Of a DNA stretch of 64,000 nucleotides, positions 23,701-38,700 are shown one piece after another. This DNA is from Lineus longissimus (Eukaryota; Nemertea; Pilidiophora; Heteronemertea; Lineidae): positions 6,078,001 through 6,142,000 of the forward strand of contig NC_088317.1 in NCBI RefSeq assembly GCF_910592395.1. The letters run 5' to 3'. Below the pieces are notes generated by a model. That model made no database searches, had not been told where the DNA came from, and worked only from the letters and a program-made list of their open reading frames with translations. A program made the translations under genes and the position numbers. Every line of letters starts with the position of its first letter. Within the stretch, counting starts at the first letter, position 1.

Positions 23701-26700
23701 AAGGCTTGTGGTATTCAACTCGATGACTCGACGACGCGATGGCTCGATGACGCGATCGTTCCTATGGATTTTGCTAAAATACGGAATCCAATGATCCTGG
23801 TCTCCGGGCTACCCAGCTACGGTATGTGGAAGGATGTGTCCCCCCCCCCAGCCATGGCCACTGAAGATTGGTCCCCGCGGTTGATTTTGATATTTAAAGG
23901 ACTCGCGGAAGTTTCATACACTCCAAAAATTAAATAGTAAATCATTTACCATTTGAAGTTGTTAACGATACGTTTACCAATAAGTAGTTAACATAACTAT
24001 TTTCATAGTTAGAGTTACTACTTGAAATCCAAACAGCATGAATACTTTTTTACCATTTCAAGTAGTAAAATCAGCCAACCAATCAGAATCACTGATTTTG
24101 TGAATTAACCACTTGAAGTAGTAAGCTTCGACCAATCAGAATGCGCCCCCAGACAGCAGACGTCCAGCGTCGATCGCCGCCATTTTTAACCCGCTTCAAA
24201 AGCCAAACTTCGTTTTCGCTGATCTTTGAAATGGACGTCGAGGAAACGTTGGCCTCATGGGGGATGGGAGAACTGGTTAAAGTGTTCAAGGGTAAGATAT
24301 AGCTTTTGTAGATATTCTTTTTTTCATGTTTCCGACAGCACAAAATACATTTTTTGATAATTTTGTAAGGCATAAGGCAAAAAAGAAAACGCGCACCATT
24401 CGAAACCTGTTTTTAGTTCTCTTTTTCCTTCAGTTCTCACGACTCATGCACAAATCCTTCCTGTCCTCTCCTAAATGTCTTGATGATTATCTACCAACTC
24501 TGTATTTTTAACTGGTTTTTATCGAATGAAATGGCCGGGTCGAAATTGAGTACTCTTGTAGATTACATTGAATAACAGTACCTGGTACATTATCGAATTG
24601 ATATATCGGATCTCAGCAGGGTCTCCGCATGATCCTTTCCTTTTGACAGGGTTCCGGGTATGGATACCTAGCAGCAACACAATGCTTGCCTGCATTAACA
24701 AGAGTGGTAGGCCTAGATAGATGGAAATTCTATAATGCATAGGGTTAGGGTTAGGGTTAATTCTATAACTTTGACGAAAGTAGGGGGGGGGGGGTCATAA
24801 TTGGTAGTATTGATAGTATTGAAAAGCTTGTCTCACAACAGGGTGTGCCAAGATTAAGTGCTGGTTTTTCAACCATAGGCTAGCGATAGTGCGCAGCAGT
24901 GGTTGATGAATGATTGTGGTTGATGAATCTTTTTGTTCCAAAATTTGTTTTATTGATTCTAAATTGGCTAGTGCTACAATAAAATTTGCACAGGATGTTG
25001 AAAATACTCCAAAAACCGCAAACTATTCTATTACATGTAGGCCGCTGAGAAGGGGTGGTGCTTTTGGACTAAAACTTTTTTGTGTCCATTTTGTGGGAGT
25101 TGAGGTTTTTTTTCTTTTTCTTGTAGAATTGAATCCTGATCAAACCAAGAATTACTTTATGGAAGCATGTCAGTATTGACTGGCTGGCCTGTTGTCATTA
25201 ATTACTAGTACTTAGTATACGTAATACCACCAGATTAAGCTTAAAGTATGGCAACCTTCATTTTTGCATGATTTTCATTTCATTTAGGACTACATCTATT
25301 TTCAGATGAAGGCATTGATGAGGAGGCATTTTGTATGTTGAACTTGTCAGGAAAGGGGAGGCCAAAGCCAGAAGAAATGCAGTTTGCGTAGTCCCATCAG
25401 AACAGGCAAAAGATACCAGTGTTGAAGATGATGTTAATGATGAAAGTGTTGGTAAGACTTAAGTACATTGAAAGCGAGGCTAACGTTAATTTCCATTTAT
25501 TTTGAAAAATATAACCGGACTTCTCTGACCAATATATTAGAAACTTAAAATACACAATGTAAATAACTCTGCGCAATGAGCCTTGGAACGGCGGCCTTAA
25601 ATGACGAAGGGGATAATAAACTAGTATGTCTGGGACATCACATCAGTTTTATGAAAGGACATCATTCTTTTAAATGCATCTTTACCTCCACATATGTTCA
25701 GTGCGATGAATCGGATGAATTTAAAGAGATGGTTGCATGGCTAAAGTACAATTGCAACCCTGCCACCCAGGTAGAAGATTTTATGAGTAAAACCGCTGTT
25801 GGGAGGTACGGGCACTTGATTAAAGAATCTTTGACGGTTAAAGCAGTCCTCGAGGCTTATCCAAGGCTGATTACACATAAAGGAATGGTGAGTCTGAAAG
25901 TTACAGTTGGCTGGAAAATCTTTCGCGAAGCCAATATTTTGGGAATTGTCCAATGCCGAATTGGTGAATACAGAATTTTGCGTCTGTGTTGAAATCTCAA
26001 CATTTTGAGTCCCAGGGCCAACCTCCCCCAATCCCTGTTTGAAGTCACAAAACTATCCAGCAAAACCTGCAGTGTCAACCGTTTATGTTAAAGAAGTAGT
26101 TGAATATAAATTGGATACTTGATGACATCCTGCTTGATCAATTGGGCACCATTGAGCCGACAGGCTTGGGGTGGGGCCGACATGTTGACCCCACCAAAAA
26201 TGCAATTTCATTTGTTAGTTTTTGGACTTTGTTGTCTATTTCAGATCGAACAAGACTACAAAATTCTGTTTGCCAACAATGATTTCATGACCAGAAGATA
26301 GGACACTGTGTTTGCCTCCAAAATAATCAGCTACGCAAATTCCGCGAAGCCATCGTGGCGTAAGATGGTTCCAGTCAAGAAGGAACTCAGCAATTGTAAT
26401 TGATTTTATCATAGTTTCTCCAATCCGAGTGCATATCTGTTATGAGATAATTCAGAATAATGCGTCTGATAAAAGTATTAGTTGTAGTAGCAGCATGCTG
26501 GTCAGTGCATGTGAGCTCGTGGTTGTGAAATCGTTCACACAAAAGAATGAATATTTCATTGGAATCATTAGTCATGTCACCGTATGTTCGCTTATAATCG
26601 TTAAGTACATCTATTTATATTTGTATACTGGTATACACAATTCCTATAATGGTGGTGCTGTATGTTGAATAATGATGTCATCAGAGGAAAATCGGCCTAT

Positions 26701-29700
26701 GTCGAGGACTGACAAAGGTGAAAGTCATGGTTGACCAGCAGCCATGAAGGGTATTATGACGTCAAAGGAGGGAAATGCCAGTTCCAAAATAAGCCGAGGA
26801 ATTAGAGACAAGACCACAATTGATTTTTTAAGCCTTTTAGCAGTTAAATTGTCAATGTTTGACTGCGACGCATCAAAGAACGCGTGGTGTTGTGAATCTG
26901 AAATTTAGATTATGTTATTCCGGACAGTCGGGCAAGTAAATGGTGAAAAATAAAATGGTGATTGACCACGGAAATTTTTTTTTAATCGACAAATTAGACA
27001 GACTTTGATATTTCCACTCTTTTCAGCCAACTGGCAGAAAAAACTCAAAACACGCCCCCTATTACCCAATTAGCAAAATTCGAAATTAATTTTTTCATCA
27101 AATAATTTCTTTATATCTGTAGACTTGCCACAACAAATATTTTTTCAATACCTCTCCAAATATGTACTTGAGAGTAAAAAACATGCACTCGTCTAATAGA
27201 TAGGCCTGGACCCTCCAACCTATGAATATTCATTAGTGGTCTTGTCTCAATGAAGGTACATTTCAGGGGTTAACATTTTGAGATTTTTTTCAAACTAATG
27301 TACATGACATCCCACAACTCTCCAACAAAGGAAAGTCATATCTGGACATTTTTGGAGAAATGAGAGACATTTCAAAGAGTGGTACAACTGTGCCAAAGCG
27401 ACGAAAGAGGACAAAATCGACAAAAAGTCATGATTTTGCACCCAACAGCACCAAATTCAAAGACCTGCCCTGGCCAGAATAAGCAAGCTATGGAGCTGAA
27501 ACTTAAGGATGTGATTAAGGAATATCTTTGCTGCTTAGGGCACAACTTTCAGAATCAAGGCCTAAGTAGTTTCAAAGAAATTACAAAATGAATGGCAACA
27601 CAACAAGACTTGTAAAAATGAAACCGAACTTAGACCGGGGTTAGGTTGACTCTTATTTGGGTCAAATTAAGTTTTTTTCTCATTATTTTAGCTTGTTTTG
27701 ACCTTAAATCATCAGCAATACAATATTCTAAATGAATTAGAGTGATTTGAGCACATTCAAATTTTTCACTATATTGACCCAAAATGTAGTGTAAATAGAG
27801 ACAAGACCACAATTGATTTTTTAAGCCTTTTAGCAGTTAAATTGTCAATGTTTGACTGCGACGCATCAAAGAACGCGTGGTGTTGTGAATCTGAAATTTA
27901 GATTATGTTATTCCGGACAGTCGGGCAAGTAAATGGTGAAAAATAAAATGGTGATTGACCACGGAAATTTTTTTTTAATCGACAAATTAGACAGACTTTG
28001 ATATTTCCACTCTTTTCAGCCAACTGGCAGAAAAAACTCAAAACACGCCCCCTATTACCCAATTAGCAAAATTCGAAATTAATTTTTTCATCAAATAATT
28101 TCTTTATATCTGTAGACTTGCCACAACAAATATTTTTTCAATACCTCTCCAAATATGTACTTGAGAGTAAAAAACATGCACTCGTCTAATAGATAGGCCT
28201 GGACCCTCCAACCTATGAATATTCATTAGTGGTCTTGTCTCAATTATATGAAGGTGTATAGGCGCCGCCATAAGCGCACCTTATTTTAATAAGCACGTGA
28301 CAGTGTGCTAATAAGTGCATACATACGGTAGCATATTCAGTTTTATTGAAATTATTTCACCGAGGACTAGAATTCAGACCAATGAATGAATGGAACCAGT
28401 ACTGCTAACCGAGTATCATTTCCAAAATACATTATAATGGTTATTTTCCAGCGGAACAGAGTGTAGTTGCAATGCAACTTCTACCGATCATGCTGCCCCC
28501 CAGGCCAACAAAAGGGGCTTACTGGACTTTGCGCAACGAAACGAAACGAGCGAAATGGGGGAGCGCCCATTATGTTTTACCCCGGTACTCTAGCCTAAAA
28601 ATTTGTTCGGACGTCGATCGAAGAAGGTACGACAAACAATTAATTAATCAAACCCTTATGAGGTTCATTCATTTGAAGTAGAGAGGGTAACGTACATTGT
28701 ATACACAAATCAAACACACACGTAGTGCTTGCATGCATTGCAGAGAACGACTTTTGAGTGATGACCCACACCCACCTAGGCAGCTGAAACACATGTCTTG
28801 TTGGACATGCCTACCGAATTTTACTAAATAAAAGCATAACTTCATCACACTTTTCGGGGTTGAAAATGTACTCACGTAAATTACCAAAATTACACGCCGA
28901 ATTCGCACATGACCTGTTATTTCTCAAAGCTTGGAAGCTCAAATGTCTGAATGTAATGTATGCGCGTAATGTATACTATCAGCAAGCGAATAGTTGTGAT
29001 CGTCGGTTTTTGATACGAATCGTTTCCTGTATGGCCGTTACAAGCCGTTGTCTGAATATGGCGTGAACCTGTTTACCGTTCAATGCTGCTCCCTGTGACG
29101 CTGTGTACCCGCAAATGTTCAATGAAAAAAATGCTGGATAATGACTTACACGGCTTGTTCGCATCGTAAACATAGTGGTATTCGGGTAAACTGTCTTTGC
29201 GTTTGGCCTAATTTTACAACGATTACTCCCCATGTAACCACGATCTAGGATGGACAGGCTGTGTATTATGAATAGGAAAAGTCACCTAGGGACCGTTGCG
29301 TAGAATACTTTTTTGGCGAAATATTGCGCAAAGTCCAGTAAGCCAACAAAAGGTCATAGACCATCCGTGACTGAGGCAATGTCATCGTTCATACAGTATC
29401 AAGCAGGTATAGAGTTATTGCCTACATGTAGTTTTTGCGATTTGAGCATGGCGACCTTGAATATTGCATACAGATTTTTGATTGTATTATAACAAATTCA
29501 TAATTTTGCGTCAAATTGTTTGAAATGAACAAGGGAAGTGGTCCTCTGATGAATTATTTTGAAATTAACAGGGCCATAGTTTTTTAGTAGATGACTAGTC
29601 TAGAGGGGTCTTTGCTGACATGTATATTACATTATTATTTTGTCTTGCAGGTGACAACAAATATCCCCTCATTCCTTCAGGACCTCCCAAGTGGAGCTGT

Positions 29701-32700
29701 GCAACCCGTCGTGTTGGCTCTTGGGGATAGAACCTCTCCAACGCAGGCATTTCTTATAATTGAGAAGAACGCTTTAGAATATCCAACACTGCTGAAGGCC
29801 TTTGATGCCTGTTTCAAGGCGTTCTATGTTCTTGACATAGAATATCCTGCTAACTGCTGTACTGGTTCCCTTATAGTCCGCCGGGGTAACTATAGTTGAC
29901 CTGGTGGATTGTTCGTGGAATTCGGGCATCCTGCCACGAGCCTCCCAAAACTAGAAACATCATGTGGCCGGCTATCATTGGCTGGCCCTTATAGGGCCTA
30001 TATATAAACCAGACCACAGAGCGCCCATCTGAGAGAGAGAGCTAGACCAGGAAGAACATCAGGGCTAAAAAGGGGAAAACATACTAAGGCCGTCTAAGAA
30101 GACCTCTCGAGTTTTGTACATCTTCCAAAATAAAGATCAAGGGTAAGTCCAAAGAATTGCGTTATTATCTTCGTGGTCGGATGACCTTGCCATAAACATA
30201 TATAGGGGAAGGATCTCTAGAGACAGACGGTCGAGCATCTGACCTCTGGGAGGCCGTGGACATTTCCCCCTCCAAACGTGACGGCTCGGGGCGGTTCACG
30301 CCCGTACGTTACATGGTAGCAGACGTCTCTCAGAGATTATTCCCTTTCGTTCTCTCTCCAATTTTCGACCCCATATTTGTATATTCCAATTTTCGCCCCC
30401 ATATTTCGTATGTTCCGATTTTCGGCCCCGTATATTGTATGCCCCATCCGATTTCGTACTATCTCGTAAAATATGCATAATTGTGGTAGGTGTTGCTGTA
30501 AGTGTCTTTATGCAGTAGCCTTATGCCTAAATGCTCTAATACGTTTATTAATGATGGTTGCTGGTGTTCTACCACCTGTAAATTCTTGCTAAACACATGG
30601 TATTAGGCGTTCCTTCGGTGGAGGTTAACAAACACAACGGGTACAGACCTATCGTCAAGCTCAAATTCAGACTTAGCTACCTGTAAAACTTTTATCATCC
30701 CCCGTCGGTCACGCAGTTTTCATGCCAGGCTTTAGGAAGCGTCATTTTCTGCGGTCAGGTGGTGATATTCCCCCTCAGGAATCTAGTGACGCCCTGGAGG
30801 CTGACCATGAATCTGCTCAGTCTGATGAATTGGATTTTCCCGAATCATTTAAAAAACTATTAGAGAATGCTAATAAATCCTTAGACGAGGCCTTAGAGTC
30901 AAACCAGAACCAGCAACGTGAACTGGATACCTTGATTAATGGTAGCCAAAGGGCACCCTCAGGTTTTACAGAATACACCAAACCACGTAAGTCAGTTGCC
31001 TGGTCCATTGACAACACTTTTGATCCTACAAGAGCTAGACAACCGTTTGCACCACAGCAAGATAACGATTCAAATTTTAAATCTCAGCCTACTTCTAAGT
31101 CTCCAAACCAAAACACTTTAGACTGGGGCCAAGATCTGTGCGACCAGGAAGAGCGCCGTCTCAAATCCAAAAACGACACAAGCCGTAACGAATGCAACGT
31201 ACCAAATATCAAATTTGAGTCAAACAAAAACACTCCTGATACTGACCTTATGTCACAATCTCCGGTTGTACAGAAAATTCAACAACCTTCAGCTCCCATA
31301 AGTGAAGAACTGACGACTCCAACAAATCCATTCTTATTGCAACAATCCAGTGAAAAAGGCATATCCAGTCCAATTTCCCATTCAACACCAGCTCCTTCCT
31401 CCAAAATGTCGCAAAGCGACACACTTGATCACTCCACTCGTGTCTGGGACACTATTAAAAAGGGTTTTGAAGATATGATTCCAACCACAGCAATGAACGT
31501 CACACAAGTGAGATTACCCGAGGTTAAATTAGAAACTTGGCGGGGTTTGTCAGACTCCCAATCATGCAAAGACTGGTTAACAAGGTTTTCCCTATACACA
31601 CAAACAAAAGGCATTCGTACTGAAGATAAACCGGCTGTTTTTTCCTTGTTCCTTCGTGGCCCGGCGTGGCAGTGGTTACTTAATCTTCCCCCAGCTTCCC
31701 GTGCAGACTGGGATACACTAGCAAAAGCGTTCTTGGATCATTTTGAAAATGAGAAATTTCGATTTGTCAAGCTGAACAATCTGATGTCTCGCCAAATGGG
31801 TCCTACTGAAACTGTGGATGCCTATGCCCAAGACATATTGGACAACTGTATGCGCCTAAGTGTAACTGACGAGGAAAAGCTGAGTTATTTTTTGAGAGGG
31901 TTACGACCGGCAATTCAAGGGTTTGTATTACGTTCAGCTCCCGCATCCTATGACCAGGCATGTGTAACAGCCAGGCTTTATGAAGCAACAGAACAATTAG
32001 ATCCTTCACCAGCTCCAGCTGCTGCAGCTATTGTGGCTGCTATAGATCAATTGAGGCCATCAGCGGTAAGTCCCAAAGAGGACACGGACAACAAACTTGA
32101 AAGAATGATGAAGAATATCCAGAAAGAATTAGATGGTATCAAATCTTCTATTGGCCACTCATCCTCATTTAGGACACCAAGAGGTCTGCAAGGGCAGATA
32201 ATATGTAATTGTTGTGGGGGAAATCATCATGAATCAACATGTGAGCGTAACATCCCCGAGGAATCACGTTGTTCGAGTTGTAACCGTTTTGGTCATAGTA
32301 CGAGAGAATGTTATTCTAGGTCTAGACCACAGCGTGGAAGTTGGCAGCCGCGAAATAATAGGTGGAATAATGACAGTAGGCCTCGTAGGTTTAATTCTAA
32401 TCAACAGGATGCTGTTGCCGGTTTTCGGCCTAACCAGGATAGAACCAACAATCAGCCTTTAAACTAGGTAGTAGGGTCCATGCACAACACAATATTAAGG
32501 GGCGTGGATCCGTTAATAAATCAGCTCATAAAGACAGGACTAGTTTCACTCAAGGTGCAATAGGCGGCAACGATGAACCAAAAGTAGCATCCATAAAATT
32601 TAAGCACCCACATAAGGGAACAGAGGCATCCATTGAAGAGGATGCAGATTTGTTACAAATTGTTGAAAAGTTCATGGTATTGGTAGAAAAAGCGACGAGA

Positions 32701-35700
32701 ATTAAGTTTCTAAAAGATCAGATGCAAACAGGGGAGTATCGTGCAATACTCAAAAAACTGGAAGAATTGTCTAAAATGCTCCAAGATAAAATTTATAACC
32801 AGGGTAATTTTCAAGCTGTTATCAAGCTTGTAAATTCAATAGTAACCTTGCAAAACAAAGAGTTTGAGATCACTAAATCTCCACCATCACTACCACGACA
32901 TCTGAAACGGACACTGATGTCCGAAGTACACCACAATTCTCTTTCAAAGTCACTAACAAAAATAGACCAAAAAGTAGAAGACCTTGGCAACAACCAAGTT
33001 CCAGATACAACATCAAGCTTTAAATCTACAGGCAATATCTCCACAGAACGTACAGAAACACCAATATTAGGCGCAAAGCAAAAGGTAGGAATTCTACATA
33101 GGGGGCATGGAGAAAACGATCCCACAGGTATAATACAAAATACTGGCAAGACTAACACCTCTATTGAACAGGTAAAAGTATATGCAGACATCTATACGCC
33201 AACCACACTTCCCCAAAAGGAAGCACATTCTAACGATTACGTTACAGAAAACAACATTCTTGTAACTCAAAACCTCAAGGAAGATCAGAATGTACAACCC
33301 AAGCTCTGCCAAAAAACAGTATCCGACAGTTTCTCTCACCAAATAAGGGATAGCCCACCGGTATCAGTACCACCCAAAGTACAGAACTTAACAACTAACA
33401 CTAAAAACAATACCGTTCTCAGGTGCCTAGACACTACACCTCCACCTATTCCTCCAAGGAAACACATACCGAACAGTGCACAGGTAGCACCAAGTTACTC
33501 AGAAATGGACGCAAACAACATACCAACGATAACAAAAACATCAGGCAATGCTACCAAACAACTGGCTGACCTTCAGCCTGATCTTCCACAGAGTTCAGCC
33601 TCAGATAACAACAAAGAGCAAGGCAACAAATTAGTTCTAGAAAAACCTTCTCAGAATGCTCACGACATACCTAGGTTAGGCCAACTTTTACATACCCCTA
33701 AAACGGCACAAAATGGTAAAGACCATTGTAAAAATAATATAACTGCAGCAAAACCGATTTCAGAAACCAACCTATACAGTACTCAGAAGGAAACCTCCTT
33801 GGCGGATACAAATGGCTTCGCGAACACACCAACAGTACTCGCTTCGGTTGCTTCAATAATCGAAGCACAAATAGGAACAAATCAGTATCAAATACTAGTA
33901 GATTCCGGAGCAGCCATCTCAATCATAAATGAAACCTTGGTAATGCGTGACCCCAAGTTGAAGTCTTCCCCTATCAGTAAAGGACTTTATACTCAGGCTG
34001 CTGCAGTTAACGGGGAAAAGATTAAGCTGAAAGGTACGATTACTATACCAATGCAACTAGCTGATTCAACACTAGAACAGGTATTTTATATCATCCCTCA
34101 TAAGGCCACTGTGCAACAAATCATACTTGGCAGGGATTTTTTGAATGCCTATGACGTCTCTCTAAACTTTGGATCAGGCCAACTTCTTATTCCTGGAATT
34201 AAATCAGTACCATTATTAGGCTCAATCTCTTTGGATGAATCCACCCCTGTTTTCCTCAAAAAAGATTGTTGTCTTCAACCAATTTCAGAATCATTCCTGA
34301 CCATTGATACTACAAATGCATTACCTGAGGGCACTGACAGAATGGTACAGGAACCACCAAACATATACATCCAACATAAGGTATGTGTGGCGGCTAGTCT
34401 CGTTACTGTAGAGAAACAAAAAGTTCCCATCAAAATGTTGAATTTGAATAAAACCAAGACCATCATACCTGCTGGAACATTGGTTGCTTACCTAGTCCCG
34501 ATACCGGAAGTCTCCAACATGAATGTAGTAACAGAGGGCGATGACTTACTATCAGCACCTCAGCATTTCCTTCCACACAAAGATGTTGTTCCTGCTCTAC
34601 CAGGGAAGTCACCAATGGATGTTATAGATTTGTCAACAGCGGATGTAACAGAAGACCAACGCCAGGAGTTAACCAGCTTCATAAAAGCAAACGAGGACCT
34701 TTTTGCAATGAGTATATCTGATCTTGGGGTTTGTACCGTAGGCTCACATGATATGAAATTTATTGGCACGAAACCGGTGGCGCAGAAGCCATATCGACTT
34801 GCACCAAATCGACGAAAAATTTTAGATGAAGAAGTTCAAAAATTAGTTGACCAAGGGGTCTTGGAACCTGGTAATAGTGATTTTGCAGCCCCCCTTATCC
34901 TAATAAACAAGCCTGACAATTCTTATCGTCTATGTTGCGATTTTCGACGACTGAATGCAGAAATTGAAAAAAATCGGGGCCCAATCCCTCATTGTCAAAA
35001 CCTTTGTGACCTAAGCTGTGCGGACAGTCCAAAATTGTTCACTTCACTCGACTTGAAATCTGGATATTATCAAGTATCCATGACAAAAAATGCCCAACGC
35101 TTATCATCGGTGGTGTCCGAATCGTCGCAATATATTTGGCGCGTCCTTCCATTCGGGTTATCTAATGCTCCATCTACATTCTGCAGAATCATGAGTATTG
35201 TCTTGTCAGGACTGGTTAACACGAAATGCTTAGTTTACCTTGATGATATTCTTATCTGGGGCAAAGATTTCGATGATCACCTGCAAAATTTGAAACTCGT
35301 TTTTTCCAGGCTACGGCAAGCAAATTTACGAATGCATCCAGCAAAGTGTAGCATCTGTAAAAAAGAGATCAAATTCCTTGGCCATATTATCTCCGGGGAA
35401 GGCACCAAACCTGACCCTAAGAAAACAGAGGCAATAGGTAAGATGGCCCAACCAAAATCCCAGAAAGAAATCAAACGATTTCTAGGAGCTGCTAGTTACT
35501 ACAGGAAGTTCATATATAGATTCAGTCATATTGCTGCTCCCTTGGTAAAGCTACTAAGACAAGACGAACCATTCACCTTCACGCCGGAATGTGTAAAAGC
35601 GGTCGAAACATTGAAGAAAGCATTGACGTCAGAACCAATCTTTTTACCTCATCCGGATGATAAATTACCCTTCATACTTGAAACGGATGCTTCAACCTAC

Positions 35701-38700
35701 GCTGTAGGGGCAGTCCTATCACAGGAAAAAGACGGCCAGGTACATCCAATATCATATTACAGTAAGACATTAACAAGGACTCAGCAACGTTATCCAATCA
35801 CAGAACTCGAATTACTGGCGTTATGCCAGGGATTAAAGGCCTTCGAAATGTATCTGAGTTATACAACCTTTCGGGTCAAAACTGACCACCAAGCACTTGT
35901 GTACTTAATGAAAAAACGGACCGAGAGTCCTCGATTAATGCGCATGAGTCTAGCTATTCAACAATATAGTTTTCAGCTTACGTATGCCGATGGAAAGTCC
36001 ATCCCAGTAGCAGATTTTTTGAGTAGGCTTATCCCGGAGGAGGAAGAAAACAGCATTGCAGCGATCATAGTTCCAACTACTAGACCTACCTATCCGGTAA
36101 CATTGACAGCCTTGGAACACTTCCAAAGAGAAGATAAAGAGTTGGGGCCTATCATCACATATTTTACAGATGAAACACTCCCTGATGATAAGGTAGCAGC
36201 TACTTACATACAAAACCAGGCCGAAAAATATGTTCTTGATAATAACTTATTAAAAAGGGTCGTATTATTTCCGGAAAAGTCGGACTCAACAATAAAAACT
36301 CCTAAAACACTGTATCTTACAGCAATACCAACCACACTAATCAACCAAGTGCTGGAATGGTCTCATGATAGTCCAATGGGAGGACATTTTGGCGTTCGGA
36401 AGACTACGCAACGGTTACAATGGAAATACCATTGGCCCACAATGCGGAAAGACATTAGGTATTGGATCAAGACGTGCATGGCATGTCAGTGCAAAAGATT
36501 CGATACTAAACATGCAAAAGCTCCACTCCTCCCTATTGTGGCATCACACCCCTTCCAGCTCATGGTAATGGATTGTAAAGGCCCATTGGTAAAATCAAAG
36601 GAAGGATTTCAACATATCTTAGTCTTGGTAGACGCATTTTCCAAATTTACAATACTAGTACCTATTCGGAGTACTACCTCCACAGAGGTAGGAACAAAGA
36701 TATTTGAAGAGGTAGTCTGCAGATATGGCCCGCCTGATAAAATCCTTAGTGACCAGGCCTCATATTTCATGAGCAAGCAAATGAGGCATCTCTGTAAACT
36801 CTGTAACATTACCAAGCTCTGCGGCGCTGCCTATCATCCCAGAACACAAGGTCTGGCTGAAAGAGTTAACCGCTGGTTAGCTGAAGCATTGGCAAAATAT
36901 TGCAACAAGGAAAACACTGACTGGCCAGTGTACTTGCAACCAATTTCTTGGGCGTTTAATTCAAGCGTGTGTGAAAGCACGGGCTATTCACCATATTTCT
37001 TGATGTTTGGTCGATTGCCAAAGACATGTCTAGACTTATCGTTGCATCCTATACAAGAGGATGAGAAGGACCCTCCAGTGGATGAACATATAAAAACTAT
37101 TGTACAGGCTCTAGATATGGCCCAAATGTTAGCTAATAAACAATTAAAAATCACTAGAGCCCAGATGAAGCAGCGTTTTGATAGGACAGCAGTAGAACCA
37201 AATTGGAAACCAGGTGATTTGGCATGGGTCCTCACACCAAAGCCAAAACGAACCAAAGGGCTCAGCCGTTGTTTGAGCAATCTGTGGGCAGGACCATTTA
37301 TGATCGTTGCAGAAACCTCACCAAAAACCTTCAAGTTAAGGTCGGCACAGAATCGCAATTTGCCGACGCCAATCCATTGTGACAGGTTGAAACGTTTTTA
37401 TTATGATGATAGATTAGCATTACAGGTTCCTGAAGCACCTTGTGAGGGCGAGGCAATTCCAGATAATTTTCTACCAACAGATGCATGTGAACCACTTCAA
37501 GACAACGTAGTTGCAACAGGTGAAGCTATCAATCAGAATGAACATAGTAACAATAACGGACAACAACGAAAAGAAATTCCTGATGATACCGTTATACCTG
37601 TAAACTTGGAAGCACCAGAATCACAAAATGATAAAGAAATCACTGACAAGGTGTTTGAGATTGAAAAGGTACTCAAGCACAGACGTCGTAACAAGGAATC
37701 AGAATTTCTTGTCAGATGGCTTAACTATGGCCCTCGGCACGACTCGTGGGTTAAAACCGATGACCTGGTGCCCCCTGAGCTTGCCACAGAGTTTCTAGCT
37801 AAGCTGCAACAAAAAACAAAGCGGAAATCCCGGAAATCCCGGAAAAGGTAGACATTGAGGCTAGTATTACTGTTCTTATTATTATTTCAGATCCGACTGC
37901 ACTCATCAAAACCAACTGATAAATATCTTCAATCCACAGATAACAGATTCAGCAAAATGACTACCAGCGACCCACTACGAATTCCACCTTTGGAACAGGA
38001 AGAAATTGTGAAATTGTGTCATCAGTCAAAGTACTTTCTAGCCATAGTCGACAGGGGCGTGGGCTGCAAGTATATGTTTCGCTCTCTTAGTTGGCGCCGT
38101 TGGCCAACTGCCATCCATGGAGGTGTCAACTCTGAGAGGCCGGCTAAAATCTAGACGTTGCCTCCCCCGTCACACCTCGCCTCTGGCTTCTAGGTCTTTC
38201 GCATCAATAAGGTATGATTCTTTATAACTACCCACAATGTAAACCTTATTCAGCATTGGCACCAATTGACCAACAGGCATAAAAATGTCAGAACATGTGT
38301 TAGAGGTAAAAGGCATATCGTCAGAAAAACATTAGGCTCCACCGACATGAGCATGGGAGTCAAATTATAGTATATAAATGGACTAGTCTATCACTTCCGA
38401 GCGGCGGTTGTTCCTGAATGTCAATGGCACATCTAATCTCCGTAAAATTTATGCATGGTCTGAGGTAAGGTAGTAACCTAATCCTAACCAATTACAAAAA
38501 AAAAAAAAAACGTTTTTTTTACTTGCCATCAGAGTAACAAATAAAACTAGATCATTAACCTTGATGAATTTAACAAGAAAGTCAGGAGAGTCAAGATCGC
38601 GATATAACACGTATACCCCTGCTACCTTATGGTCCGAAACGTGCAGGTAACCTGCCAAAAAGGTGCCACATAGCTCGGCCTATTATAGCCCTGCGCTTCT

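Noticed and set aside
24741-24759. Telomere fusion point
   Set aside because: Only three TTAGGG units, no head-to-head array or subtelomeric sequence.
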